A stretch of 37,917 nucleotides of DNA from Hyphomicrobiales bacterium (GTDB lineage: Bacteria; Pseudomonadota; Alphaproteobacteria; Rhizobiales; Rhizobiaceae): contig UBXM01000003.1 of the NCBI GenBank assembly GCA_900469445.1, positions 1 to 37,917 of the forward strand. The letters are read 5' to 3'. Shown piece after piece: positions 10,049 through 17,265 of the stretch. Numbering within the stretch: the first letter of the stretch is position 1; each line of letters opens with the position of its first letter. The position numbers and the translations under genes are program-made. The notes under the pieces are model-generated. The model saw nothing but the letters and a program-made list of their open reading frames with translations. It was not told the origin of the DNA and made no database searches.

Positions 10049-10951
10049 TCAGCCCTTCAGCGCGGCAATGGCGGCCTCGATCGCCGGCATGACCTCGGGC
10101 CCGGGCGGCAGGAGCGGGCGGGGTGGTTGGGCCGTGGTGATGCCGAGCAGGCTTGCTGCGGCATAAACGATCCGCAGGCTGCCATGCGCCTTGAACAACT
10201 GCCACAGCGGCTGGAACAGCGCATCGAGACGGGCGACTTCCGGGGCGTCGCCACTCATCGCCGCGCGCGTGAGCGCCAGTGCGGGTTTGGGAAACAGGCC
10301 GGCAACGACGCTGTACCAGCAGTCTGCACCGCAAAGCAGCGCCCTGCCGCATTCCCAGTCACCGCTATATCCGACGGCAAAATTGGCAGGTGTGACGGAT
10401 CTCAGGCGGGCGATCTCGCCGGTAAAGTCGTCGCCCTTCGGCAGCGGCATCTTCACCGCGCTGATATTGGCAAGGCCCGCAAGACGCTGGATGAGGGCCT
10501 CGCTGAAGGAGAAATGTGTGGTCGACGGATTGTTGTAGATCGCCAGCGGCAGGTCGGTCGCGCCGGCAACCGCTTCGAAATGCCGGAAGGCCTCTTCCTC
10601 GGTGAGAGGTGTGTAGGAGACCGGCGCCAGCAGCAGCGCCTGGGCGCCGGCGGCTGCCGCGTCTCTGGCAAGCGCCTGCGCATCATCGGTGCGCAGCGTG
10701 CCGATACCGACGATCAGCGGGATCTTGCCGCCGACGCATTCGACAGCCGCCGCCACCGCCCGGCGGCGTTCCTCGCGGGAAAGATACATATAGATGCCGG
10801 TGCTGCCGAGAAGCCCGATCGAATCCGCCTTCGCCTCAACGATACGGCCGAGAAGCCGCTGCAGCGCATCGGTATCGACGCGGCCCGCTTCATCTGCGGG
10901 TGTCAGCGGGAAGGCGGAAAGACCGGTAAAGGCGGGGGCAGTGGTGGGCAT
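10049..10951 (-). CDS. Dihydrodipicolinate synthase/N-acetylneuraminate lyase family aldolase
   Basis: A 300-residue class I aldolase of the DapA/NanA superfamily. The Schiff-base Lys is Lys167 in SAVKMPLPKGDDF, the catalytic Tyr is Tyr139 in LAIYNNPSTTHF, and the GSTGIYMYLSREER loop (about 49-62) stands where DapA has the GTTGE motif; it lacks the usual Glu there, which points to a divergent substrate rather than true lysine biosynthesis. The start is the ATG at 10951 (MPTTAPAF); the frame is open further upstream but the extension does not look like the family. It is followed by arsC with a 4-bp gap, so the two share an operon. True function is open. Confidence 0.85.
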   Translation of the reverse strand: MPTTAPAFTGLSAFPLTPADEAGRVDTDALQRLLGRIVEAKADSIGLLGSTGIYMYLSREERRRAVAAAVECVGGKIPLIVGIGTLRTDDAQALARDAAAAGAQALLLAPVSYTPLTEEEAFRHFEAVAGATDLPLAIYNNPSTTHFSFSEALIQRLAGLANISAVKMPLPKGDDFTGEIARLRSVTPANFAVGYSGDWECGRALLCGADCWYSVVAGLFPKPALALTRAAMSGDAPEVARLDALFQPLWQLFKAHGSLRIVYAAASLLGITTAQPPRPLLPPGPEVMPAIEAAIAALKG

Positions 10952-11081
10952 GACAGTCTCCGGCGGGCACGAACAGGCCGCCACTATGAGCGATTGCTGC
11001 ATGATCGCAAGAGGTTGAGGCGGCAGGAATGGCTGCGGGCGGGCAGTTTCAGGAAAAAATACCGTAATAGGAAAATAATCC

Positions 11082-11110
11082 TTGACGGCGTGACGGTGCT
11101 TTGATAGGGT
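11082..11110 (+). promoter_or_regulatory. Candidate sigma-70-like promoter upstream of the GTA cluster
   Basis: TTGACG at 11082-11087 and TAGGGT at 11105-11110 are separated by 17 bp. It points into the GTA genes and lies about 180 bp before the first one (11293). The region 10952-11292 (341 bp) otherwise holds only this candidate and a short tandem repeat. The -10 box is poor, so this is a suggestion. Confidence 0.4.
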
Positions 11111-11193
11111 TCAGGCATAGTCGAAGAGCTGCGCCGAGTGGTGAGGAACTTCGAGAGGCTGCGCCTGATATCCGGGTGGACCGCCCAGTTAAT

Positions 11194-11221
11194 TTAAATC
11201 CGACATCTTAAATCCGACATC
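11194..11221. repeat. Exact 14-bp tandem duplication
   Basis: The unit ttaaatccgacatc occurs twice head to tail at 11194-11207 and 11208-11221, in the leader between the candidate GTA promoter and the first GTA gene. It may be slippage or a duplicated regulatory site. Confidence 0.85.
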
Positions 11222-11292
11222 GCGATACGGGACGAATGCTGCAGCCAGCAAGGCTGGCGGCCGATCTGCCCTGCGCGGATGAGGTGAAATCC

Positions 11293-11862
11293 ATGGATGA
11301 ATTCGACACATTCGACCTAGCCATGTTCGGCGTCTGGCGGGAGCGTTCCGTCTATGGCGACGAGAGGCCAATGGAGGATGCGGCACTGGCGGGCGAGGTG
11401 CGGGCCGCGCTGGAAACCAAATCGGCGGATGCCGCGGCGTCTGCAGGCGATGAACTGCGCCGGCTGCTCAACGACATGACGGTCGAGATGCGGGCGCAGT
11501 TTACGACATTTCGCCAGATGCGGGAAAGCGCCGCCAAGGCCCTGACGGATGGCGACGAGGCGGCCCAGAAGCTTGCCCGCGCCGATGTGAAGGCTGCGAC
11601 CGATGCGATGAGCCTGATCGTCCGCACGCTGGAAAAGGTCGACAGCCTGCAGCGCCAGCTGGCGCGCGACCGGCAGATCGAAGCCGAGCGGGTGGCGGAT
11701 GAGGGCGGTTATGAGGAGGCGAAGGCGCGCTTCGTCAGGATGATCGAGGACAAGGCGAATGATAAAGCCCTTCGGCTGTTCGAGGAATGGAAACTTACAG
11801 GCCCACCCGCCAGCCTATCGGAACCTGGGCATGAAGGGCAGGAGCCAGCGGACGGAACATAG
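11293..11862 (+). CDS. Putative GTA small terminase subunit (g1 position)
   Basis: A 189-residue soluble, highly helical protein just upstream of the large terminase, the position of g1 (TerS) in the Rhodobacter capsulatus GTA. The ATG at 11293 (MDEFDTFDLAMFGVW) follows GAGGTGAA; the frame is open from 11236 but without a better ribosome site. Long charged helices (about residues 55-160, including MTVEMRAQFTTFRQMRESAA and LVRTLEKVDSLQRQLAR-like spacing) suggest a coiled-coil oligomeriser, in keeping with TerS. It overlaps the start chosen for TerL by 32 bp. Identification rests on position and helix pattern, not on a clear motif. Confidence 0.6.
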   Translation: MDEFDTFDLAMFGVWRERSVYGDERPMEDAALAGEVRAALETKSADAAASAGDELRRLLNDMTVEMRAQFTTFRQMRESAAKALTDGDEAAQKLARADVKAATDAMSLIVRTLEKVDSLQRQLARDRQIEAERVADEGGYEEAKARFVRMIEDKANDKALRLFEEWKLTGPPASLSEPGHEGQEPADGT

Positions 11863-13777
11863 GGCAGTGGCATCCTTTTCGAAAAAGGCAGCGAAGGCTT
11901 CGCGGAAGAAGGAACAGGGGTTCGCCACGATCAATCAGGCCCACAAGACGGAGGCATCCGCCGCAGCGACTGCTGCTGAGCTGAGCCGGGCAATCGGTTT
12001 GAGGCAAGCGGGCGAGGACGGCGGATGCGGCCCAATCTCCGCCCTTGCGGGGGAGACGTCATCGACGATGACGCAGGAGGGCAGCGGCCTTTCCGGGCAT
12101 GAAAACGGGGATGGCGGGCTCTGCGCGGCACCCCCCTCTGTCCTGCCGGACATCTCCCCCACAAGGGGGGAGATCGACTTGCCGGGCCCGCCTGGGCCGG
12201 ATCGAAGGGTAGAGGCTCTCGATGCTTTTCAAATGGGGCTTGGCCGGGATGGGGATTTCGACGGTCGCGATGAGCCGGTGCCGCCAGTCGGCGCGATTGC
12301 GGCTGAGTTGAGCCGGGCAATCGGTTTGAAGTGTGTGAGCGAGGACGATGCCTGTGGCCCGATCTCCACCCTTGAGGGGGAGATGTCTTCGAAGATGACG
12401 AAGGAGGGCAGCGGGCTTTCCGGGCATGAAAACGGGGATGGCGGGCTTGGCGCGGCACCCCCCTCTGTCCTGCCGGATATCTCCCCCACAAGGGGGGAGA
12501 TAAGCCAAGAGGATCCGACTGGGCCGGATCGGGCGGTCGATCCTTTCGATGCATTTCAGATCGGGCATCTGCGTGCGTGGGAAATCAACGGTCGCGATGA
12601 GCAGAAGCCGCCGTCGGGCGATTGGCGCACATGGCTGATCATGGGCGGGCGTGGGTCGGGCAAGACGCGGGCGGGGGCCGAATGGGTGCACAGGCTCGCG
12701 TCGGAAGGCCAACGCTCCGATCTCAGGATCGCGCTGGTGGCCGAGACGCTTGGCGATGCGCGGGAAGTGATGATCGATGGTGTTTCCGGCATCTGCCGGA
12801 TCGCACGCAAGCACTTTCCCGATTTCGAGATTTCGAGACGCCGGCTTGTCTGGCCGAACGGTGCGGTGGCGCAGATTTTTTCCTCGGAAGACCCCGAGGC
12901 GCTGCGCGGGCCGCAGTTTCATTACGCCTGGTGCGACGAGATCGGGAAGTGGAAACATGCGGAAGAGACTTTCGACATGTTGCAGTTCGGGCTGCGGCTC
13001 GGGACCGATCCGCGGCAGCTGGTGACGACGACGCCGCGGCCGGTGCCGGTATTGAAACGGCTGATCGCCGATCCTTCGACGCGGCTTGTCAGGATCGCTA
13101 CCGGCGATAACCGCGAAAATCTGGCGCCGGGTTTCATCGAGGCGCTGGAACGCCGGTATGGCGGTACGCGGCTGGGGCGGCAGGAACTGGCCGGCGAGTT
13201 GATCGAGGACCGCGAGGACGCTTTATGGCGGCGCGGCGAGATCGAGGCCTGTGTGATCCGTGTCGTGCCGGCGCTGAGACGGATTGTCGTGGCGGTCGAT
13301 CCGCCCGCAGGGATGGGACCGAATTCCTGCTGCGGCATCGTCGTGGCGGGACTGGAGCCGGAAGGCCGGGCTGTGGTTCTGGCGGATTGTTCGGTCGAGG
13401 GCGCGACGCCCGCCGCATGGGCCGGAGCCGTGGTGAAGGCCTATCGACGGTTTGCCGCCGACCGGATCGTGGCCGAGGTCAATCAGGGCGGCGAGATGGT
13501 GGCGGCGATGCTCAGAAGCATCGACGTGGCGCTGCCGATCACCATGGTGAGAGCGACACGCGGAAAATTCACCCGTGCCGAACCGGTTGCCGCACTCTAC
13601 GAGCAGGGGCGGGTGGCCCATGCGGGACGGTTTCGCGAGCTGGAGGACCAGATGTGCGATTTCGGCCCGGACGGACTGTCGTCAGGCCGTTCACCCGACC
13701 GGCTGGATGCGCTGGTCTGGGCGCTGACGGCATTGGTGATTGAAGGTCAGGGGGAGCCGCGGGTGCGGGGGATATGA
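11831..13777 (+). CDS. GTA large terminase (g2), with a long repeat-derived N-terminal extension
   Basis: The DNA-packaging motor. The conserved part (about residues 245-648) begins PPSGDWRTWLIMGG and has Walker A GGRGSGKTRAG, the Walker B region FHYAWCDEIGKW, and a C-terminal nuclease with VAVDPPAGMGP and RIVAEVNQGGEM. That part, about 400 residues, is close to the family length. The preceding 240 residues are unusual: two copies of a 109-residue unit, each carrying VLPDISPTRGEI from a palindromic repeat and ending with a GRDE..PP segment like the real TerL N-terminus. The last in-frame ATG codons before Walker A are at 12383 and 12395, so translation must pass through at least the second palindrome (12479-12501). 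The start at 11831 is one choice among several. The protein is otherwise intact. Confidence 0.85.
   Translation: MKGRSQRTEHRAVASFSKKAAKASRKKEQGFATINQAHKTEASAAATAAELSRAIGLRQAGEDGGCGPISALAGETSSTMTQEGSGLSGHENGDGGLCAAPPSVLPDISPTRGEIDLPGPPGPDRRVEALDAFQMGLGRDGDFDGRDEPVPPVGAIAAELSRAIGLKCVSEDDACGPISTLEGEMSSKMTKEGSGLSGHENGDGGLGAAPPSVLPDISPTRGEISQEDPTGPDRAVDPFDAFQIGHLRAWEINGRDEQKPPSGDWRTWLIMGGRGSGKTRAGAEWVHRLASEGQRSDLRIALVAETLGDAREVMIDGVSGICRIARKHFPDFEISRRRLVWPNGAVAQIFSSEDPEALRGPQFHYAWCDEIGKWKHAEETFDMLQFGLRLGTDPRQLVTTTPRPVPVLKRLIADPSTRLVRIATGDNRENLAPGFIEALERRYGGTRLGRQELAGELIEDREDALWRRGEIEACVIRVVPALRRIVVAVDPPAGMGPNSCCGIVVAGLEPEGRAVVLADCSVEGATPAAWAGAVVKAYRRFAADRIVAEVNQGGEMVAAMLRSIDVALPITMVRATRGKFTRAEPVAALYEQGRVAHAGRFRELEDQMCDFGPDGLSSGRSPDRLDALVWALTALVIEGQGEPRVRGI
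11963..12289. repeat. Unit 1 of a 327-bp in-frame tandem duplication in terL
   Basis: Landmarks recur exactly 327 bp (109 codons) later: gctgag at 11975 and 12302, the palindrome at 12152 and 12479, and ggtcgcgatgag at 12263 and 12590. The unit is clearly diverged from unit 2. It contains a RIME-type palindromic segment from about 12036 to 12174. Boundaries are approximate. Confidence 0.8.
12152..12174. repeat. Palindromic repeat within the terL coding frame (copy 1)
   Basis: A 23-bp near-perfect palindrome of the form atctccccc-n-gggggagat; identical to the copy at 12479-12501. Together with a related hairpin at 12036-12056 it bounds an element of the type usually intergenic in rhizobia. 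Here it encodes DISPTRGEI in frame. Confidence 0.8.
12290..12616. repeat. Unit 2 of the 327-bp in-frame tandem duplication in terL
   Basis: Second copy of the unit at 11963-12289, in the same frame. It ends at the GRDEQKPP segment directly before the conserved terminase ATPase domain, so this end is likely the original N-terminus and unit 1 the extra copy. It holds the palindromes at 12362-12384 and 12479-12501. Confidence 0.8.
12479..12501. repeat. Palindromic repeat within the terL coding frame (copy 2)
   Basis: Identical to the palindrome at 12152-12174, paired with the related hairpin at 12362-12384. It encodes DISPTRGEI and has no in-frame start codon between it and the Walker A motif, so it must be translated if TerL is made. 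Confidence 0.8.
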
Positions 13778-13795
13778 TCCGCACGGCGAGGAGGT

Positions 13796-13826
13796 CCGGG
13801 GACTGTCGGCCCCCGGTGATTATTTT
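13796..13826 (+). terminator. Possible terminator after terL
   Basis: CCGGGG at 13796-13801 pairs with CCCCGG at 13811-13816 around a 9-nt loop, followed by tgattatttt. It lies 18 bp past the terL stop. The stem is short and the T-tract interrupted, so this is tentative. Confidence 0.35.
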
Positions 13827-13950
13827 AGCGCTGGTTCGGCTGACGGGACTTGTTTTCCTGCATCTGCTTCCATTCGGATTCCATGCGATCCAGGACGTCC
13901 TGCGGGATCGGATTGGAGGGGGCTGCCTGTGCGGGCTGCGGCATCATCAT
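13825..13950 (-). CDS. Small hypothetical protein, 41 residues
   Basis: A short gene read from the minus strand between terL and the endolysin gene. It has a good AAGGAGA ribosome site just before a triple-ATG start at 13950. The product is rich in Gln, Pro, Met and Ser (MMMPQPAQAAPSNPIPQDVL, ending SRQPNQR), with a central amphipathic helix DVLDRMESEWKQMQENK. No membrane segment. The strong ribosome site, the coherent soluble composition and its place in a gap without another gene support it; no family is recognised. Confidence 0.65.
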   Translation of the reverse strand: MMMPQPAQAAPSNPIPQDVLDRMESEWKQMQENKSRQPNQR

Positions 13951-14118
13951 GATCTCCTTTTTGTTGCGCTGCACCATCATGGAAAAGCGTCGACATAACG
14001 TCGCATGCCCATATTGGTTCCATAGCCGGCGACAAAAGTAAATCGGCCTCTAAGCCGTTAAAACGATTTAGTTTTCTTAAACCGATTGAAAGTCGTAAAG
14101 CTGTGGAGGCGGTGGTGA

Positions 14119-14787
14119 ATGGATAAGACTTATGGCCTAGCCGAACGTCGTATTTTCTTCGACAGGGTTCGAAAAAGCCTGTTTTCCGGACGCCTGAGCG
14201 GACATCCGGTGGAAGGGCTGAACGCCATTCTCGACGGCTGGGCAGGGTTGGCCGAGTCGGTCCGCGAGGCGGCGGGCGGCGATGACGCGCTGGCCTATAT
14301 GCTGGCCACCGCCTTTCACGAGACCGCGGCGACCATGCAGCCGGTGCGCGAGACGCTGGCGCCAAGCGATGCCGAGGCGATCGCCCGGCTGGAACGGGCC
14401 TTTGCGGCGGGCCGGCTTTCCTCCGTGAAGACACCCTATTGGCGGCCGGATGCAAAGGGTCGGACCTGGCTCGGCCGCGGTTTCGTGCAGTTGACGCATC
14501 GGCGAAATTACGAGGCGATGTCGGCGCTGACCGGGGTGGACCTCGTGTCCGAGCCGGCACGTGCCATGGAGATGCAGGTCGCCGTTTCGATCCTCATTCA
14601 CGGCATGCGGACGGGCACATTTACCGGACGCGGGCTTGGCGATCATTTCGGCAACGGCAGGGCGGACTGGATCGGCGCGCGAAAGATCATCAACGGCACC
14701 GACCGGGCGGAACTGGTGGCGGGATATGCCGGGGCATTCCGGCGGGCTTTGCCGACGCGCATTGATGCGGGCCGGGGCGCGTGTTAG
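14119..14787 (+). CDS. Endolysin-like peptidoglycan hydrolase (glycoside hydrolase family 19 fold)
   Basis: A 222-residue enzyme resembling chitinase-class (GH19) phage lysozymes. The catalytic Glu is in FHETAATMQPV (His67-Glu68), and the second signature GRGFVQLTHRRNYEAM (about 119-134) follows the GRGFVQLT pattern of GH19 endolysins. It would cleave peptidoglycan to release particles. There is no signal peptide, so it needs a holin. The start at 14119 has GTGGAGG upstream. It lies between terL and portal genes, where the Rhodobacter GTA has no lysis gene; there the endolysin and holin are outside the cluster. A GTA holin-like gene at 30503 is frameshifted, so release may depend on another holin. 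Confidence 0.8.
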   Translation: MDKTYGLAERRIFFDRVRKSLFSGRLSGHPVEGLNAILDGWAGLAESVREAAGGDDALAYMLATAFHETAATMQPVRETLAPSDAEAIARLERAFAAGRLSSVKTPYWRPDAKGRTWLGRGFVQLTHRRNYEAMSALTGVDLVSEPARAMEMQVAVSILIHGMRTGTFTGRGLGDHFGNGRADWIGARKIINGTDRAELVAGYAGAFRRALPTRIDAGRGAC

Positions 14788-14825
14788 CAGGCCTCTGGTT
14801 TGAATGAAGGTTCTGCGGAGTTTCG

Positions 14826-15134
14826 ATGATACGCCATATCGTGTTTTTCACGGCCACGCCGGAAAATCTGGAAGAGGTTCAGGCCGGGCTTTCGATGCTG
14901 ACCGCAAACCCGCATGCAACGCTCCTGGAAATCGGCACCAATGTGAAGACCGACCAGTGGGGTACGGATGTCGACTTCATCGTTTATGGCGAGTTCGAGG
15001 ACGAGGCGGCGCTGGCGGCCTACAAGGCACATCCGATCTACCAGAAATCGACGCAGACCGTGCGGCCGATCCGCGAAGTGCGCATCGCCGCGGACTATGA
15101 CACCGACAAGGCGGTGAAGACGCCGCTCAAATAG
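14826..15134 (+). CDS. Dabb (stress-responsive dimeric alpha/beta barrel) protein
   Basis: A 102-residue protein of the Dabb domain type. The pattern IRHIVFFTATPENLEEV at the start and QWGTDVDFIVYGEFEDE followed by AALAAYKAHPIYQK near the end is that of small ferredoxin-like-fold dimers. The typical function is unknown; some members are cyclases or stress proteins. The start at 14826 follows GCGGAG. It lies between the endolysin and portal genes on the same strand; it is not a known GTA component and looks like a passenger gene. Confidence 0.85.
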   Translation: MIRHIVFFTATPENLEEVQAGLSMLTANPHATLLEIGTNVKTDQWGTDVDFIVYGEFEDEAALAAYKAHPIYQKSTQTVRPIREVRIAADYDTDKAVKTPLK

Positions 15135-15166
15135 GGCGGGTCTTTACCCAACAAGGGACCATCACA

Positions 15167-16378
15167 ATGAAATCTCCTTTTCGCCTGCCGTGGTTTTCCA
15201 CGGGGGAAGGCAAAGCCGTGTCTGCAGGTCTGGAAGGCGGGGCAGGTGCCCGGCCGGAAGCGGAGGTGAAGATGGCGGCGGGTGTCGCTTCGGCCTTTGC
15301 CGTGATTTCAGGCGAGGGGGCGGCGCATTGGTCGGGCCGGTCCTATGCGGCTCTGGCGCGGGCGGGTTTCATGAGGAACCCGGTGGCCTATCGGGCGATG
15401 CGGATGGTGGCGGAGGCGGCTGCCGCAGTGCCCTGGCTTGCCTATGAGGGGACGGCGGAGATGGCCGATCATCCGGCGCTGGCGCTCCTGGCGCGGCCGA
15501 ACGGGCGGCAGGGTGGGCCGGATTTTTTCGAGGCGCTGTACGGGCATCTGCTTTTATCCGGCAATGCCTATGTCGAGCCGTTGATGATCGGTGGTGTTCT
15601 GCGCGAACTGCACCTCTTGCGGCCCGACCGGGTCAGCGTCGTCGAGGGGCGCGACGGCTGGGTGGCGGGATATGATTACCGCGCCGGAGGGGGCACGCGC
15701 CGGCTGGCGGCGGAAGCGGACGATGGTCGGCTGTCGCTTCTGCATCTGAAACTGTTTCATCCGCTCGACGATCATTCTGGTTTTTCGCCGCTTGTGGCGG
15801 CGGGCGCGGCGCTCGATCTTTCCAATGCGGCGGCGGGCTGGAACAAGGCTCTTCTCGACAATTCGGCCCGGCCTTCCGGCGCGCTGGTCTATCAGCCCAA
15901 GGACGGCGGCAACCTTTCCGCCGACCAGTATCAGCGGCTGAAGGAGGAGCTGGAGGCGGGCTATTCCGGCGCGGTGAATGCCGGGCGGCCATTGCTGCTC
16001 GAAGGCGGGCTGGACTGGAAGGCGATGGGGCTTTCGCCAAAGGACATGGATTTCATCGAGGCCCGCAATGGCGCGGCCCGCGATATCGCCCTGGCGCTCG
16101 GTGTGCCGCCGATGCTGATCGGCATTCCGGGCGACAATACCTATGCCAATTATCAGGAGGCGAACCGCGCCTTTTTCCGGCTGACCGTGCTGCCGCTGAT
16201 CGCCCGCACCGCCGCAAGCTTTTCCGCCTGGCTGTCGGAAACTTACGACGGTCTGCGGCTGGAACCGGATCTCGACCGCATCGCCGGGCTTGCGAGCGAA
16301 CGGGAGGCGCTGTGGGCGCGGGTCGGGGCGGCGGATTTCCTCTCGGACGAAGAAAAGCGCGAGGCGGTGGGATATTGA
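15167..16378 (+). CDS. GTA portal protein (g3), HK97 family
   Basis: A 403-residue portal protein forming the dodecameric ring through which DNA enters the capsid. The HK97-type signature appears in RNPVAYRAMRMVAEAAAAVP (about 67-86), HPALALLARPNGRQGG and YGHLLLSGNAYVEPLM; the C-terminal half has YQPKDGGNLSADQYQRLKEE, ARDIALALGVPPMLIGIPGDN and YQEANRAFFRLTVLPLI. Length agrees with GTA g3. AAGGGA lies upstream of the ATG at 15167. It is followed not by g3.5 directly but by a toxin-antitoxin pair. Confidence 0.93.
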   Translation: MKSPFRLPWFSTGEGKAVSAGLEGGAGARPEAEVKMAAGVASAFAVISGEGAAHWSGRSYAALARAGFMRNPVAYRAMRMVAEAAAAVPWLAYEGTAEMADHPALALLARPNGRQGGPDFFEALYGHLLLSGNAYVEPLMIGGVLRELHLLRPDRVSVVEGRDGWVAGYDYRAGGGTRRLAAEADDGRLSLLHLKLFHPLDDHSGFSPLVAAGAALDLSNAAAGWNKALLDNSARPSGALVYQPKDGGNLSADQYQRLKEELEAGYSGAVNAGRPLLLEGGLDWKAMGLSPKDMDFIEARNGAARDIALALGVPPMLIGIPGDNTYANYQEANRAFFRLTVLPLIARTAASFSAWLSETYDGLRLEPDLDRIAGLASEREALWARVGAADFLSDEEKREAVGY

Positions 16379-16400
16379 TGCAAACCGGCTGCGGGTGTAG

Positions 16401-16423
16401 TTTGTAATACGCCGTATTACAAA
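16401..16423. promoter_or_regulatory. Perfect palindromic operator of the toxin-antitoxin pair
   Basis: TTTGTAATACG at 16401-16411 is followed by one C and then the exact inverse CGTATTACAAA at 16413-16423. It sits 14 bp before the antitoxin start, the usual place of an autorepression site bound by ribbon-helix-helix antitoxins. GGAGG follows as ribosome site at about 16426. Confidence 0.85.
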
Positions 16424-16436
16424 TCTGGAGGCTGTC

Positions 16437-16715
16437 ATGGCTGAGAAGAAAACCGCAGAGAAGCCGGTTCTGTCCGATCCGATCACACTGCGCGTGCCGC
16501 AGGACATTCTCGACGATATCGAGAAGATCGCGGAAACGGCAGACCGCAGCCGCAGCTGGGTGATTGTGCGGGCGCTGAAATATTACCTCATGGCGGAGGG
16601 AGCGGAAATGCTCAGCATTCGTCGCGGGCTTGAGGATGTAGAGGCTGGTCGTACAGTTGATGCGGAAGAGTTTTTTGAGGAACTCGATCGCCTTAACCGG
16701 GAGGATGCCGCCTGA
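16437..16715 (+). CDS. Ribbon-helix-helix antitoxin (CopG/ParD type)
   Basis: A 92-residue DNA-binding antitoxin. The beta strand PITLRVPQDILDDIEKIAE and the helix-turn-helix pair TADRSRSWVIVRALKYYLM (about residues 15-52) are the ribbon-helix-helix fold; the acidic C-terminal tail (EDVEAGRTVDAEEFFEELDR) is the toxin-binding part. It is expected to neutralise the toxin encoded immediately downstream and to repress the operon through the palindrome at 16401-16423. The two genes overlap by one base (TGATG). It is placed between GTA portal and g3.5-like genes on the same strand, with its own operator and ribosome site, so it is probably expressed separately. Confidence 0.88.
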   Translation: MAEKKTAEKPVLSDPITLRVPQDILDDIEKIAETADRSRSWVIVRALKYYLMAEGAEMLSIRRGLEDVEAGRTVDAEEFFEELDRLNREDAA

Positions 16716-17020
16716 TGAAGGTCCGGTTCTCTCAGGAAGCAATACGCTATGTCGAGAGGGAGCGGTATTATTTGGCCCAGTTCGGCAGACGCACGGCAGT
16801 GGCATTTTCGGACCAGATCAAGAAAGCGGCACGCCTGATCGGCGACCATCCTCATGTCGGTGTGGTTGTCGCACCGGCTGAGAATGTGCGCCGTTTCGTT
16901 TCGGCGCCCTATCATCTGGACTACGTGGTTCAGGCCGATCGCATCATGATCATTTCGGTCATGCACGGCAGGCAAGGGCCAGCCGATCTCGAAAAGGATG
17001 ATGACGACGCATTCGAGTGA
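16715..17020 (+). CDS. RelE/ParE-superfamily toxin
   Basis: A 101-residue toxin of the ParE/RelE fold. Seen are RFSQEAIRYVERERYYLAQ at the N-terminus, FSDQIKKAARLIGDHPHVGV in the middle, and RRFVSAPYHLDYVVQADRIM leading to IISVMHGRQGP, the strand ending with the His/Arg-containing HGRQ that recurs in ParE-like toxins. It would inhibit DNA gyrase (ParE) or cut mRNA at the ribosome (RelE); which of these is not decidable here. It is translationally coupled to the antitoxin. The acidic C-terminus EKDDDDAFE is unusual for a toxin. Whether the pair helps to hold the GTA cluster in the genome is inference. Confidence 0.87.
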   Translation: MKVRFSQEAIRYVERERYYLAQFGRRTAVAFSDQIKKAARLIGDHPHVGVVVAPAENVRRFVSAPYHLDYVVQADRIMIISVMHGRQGPADLEKDDDDAFE

Positions 17021-17265
17021 TGCGGGTGGGCACAAAGGGCAGAAAACTCTTTGGACGAACTGCCTTCACTCAACTTTCGAAATCCCGGACTCAACTTCTC
17101 AAGGTTGCGCGCCAAGTGATTCTGCATGCTGGGAAATTCGCGCACTCGAGAGCGGCAACATGATACCGCAGTAGCCTTGCTATGCGGTGAGCCCGCGCTG
17201 TGTCGCAGATATGCGACCTCGGTCTTGGCATGTTTCCTTCTCCACTAACCGACAAGGAATTAACA

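Noticed and set aside
17021..17265. Possible gene or remnant in the 245-bp gap after the toxin gene
   Set aside because: No open frame with a ribosome site, only a weak hairpin at about 17166-17188; nothing I can support.
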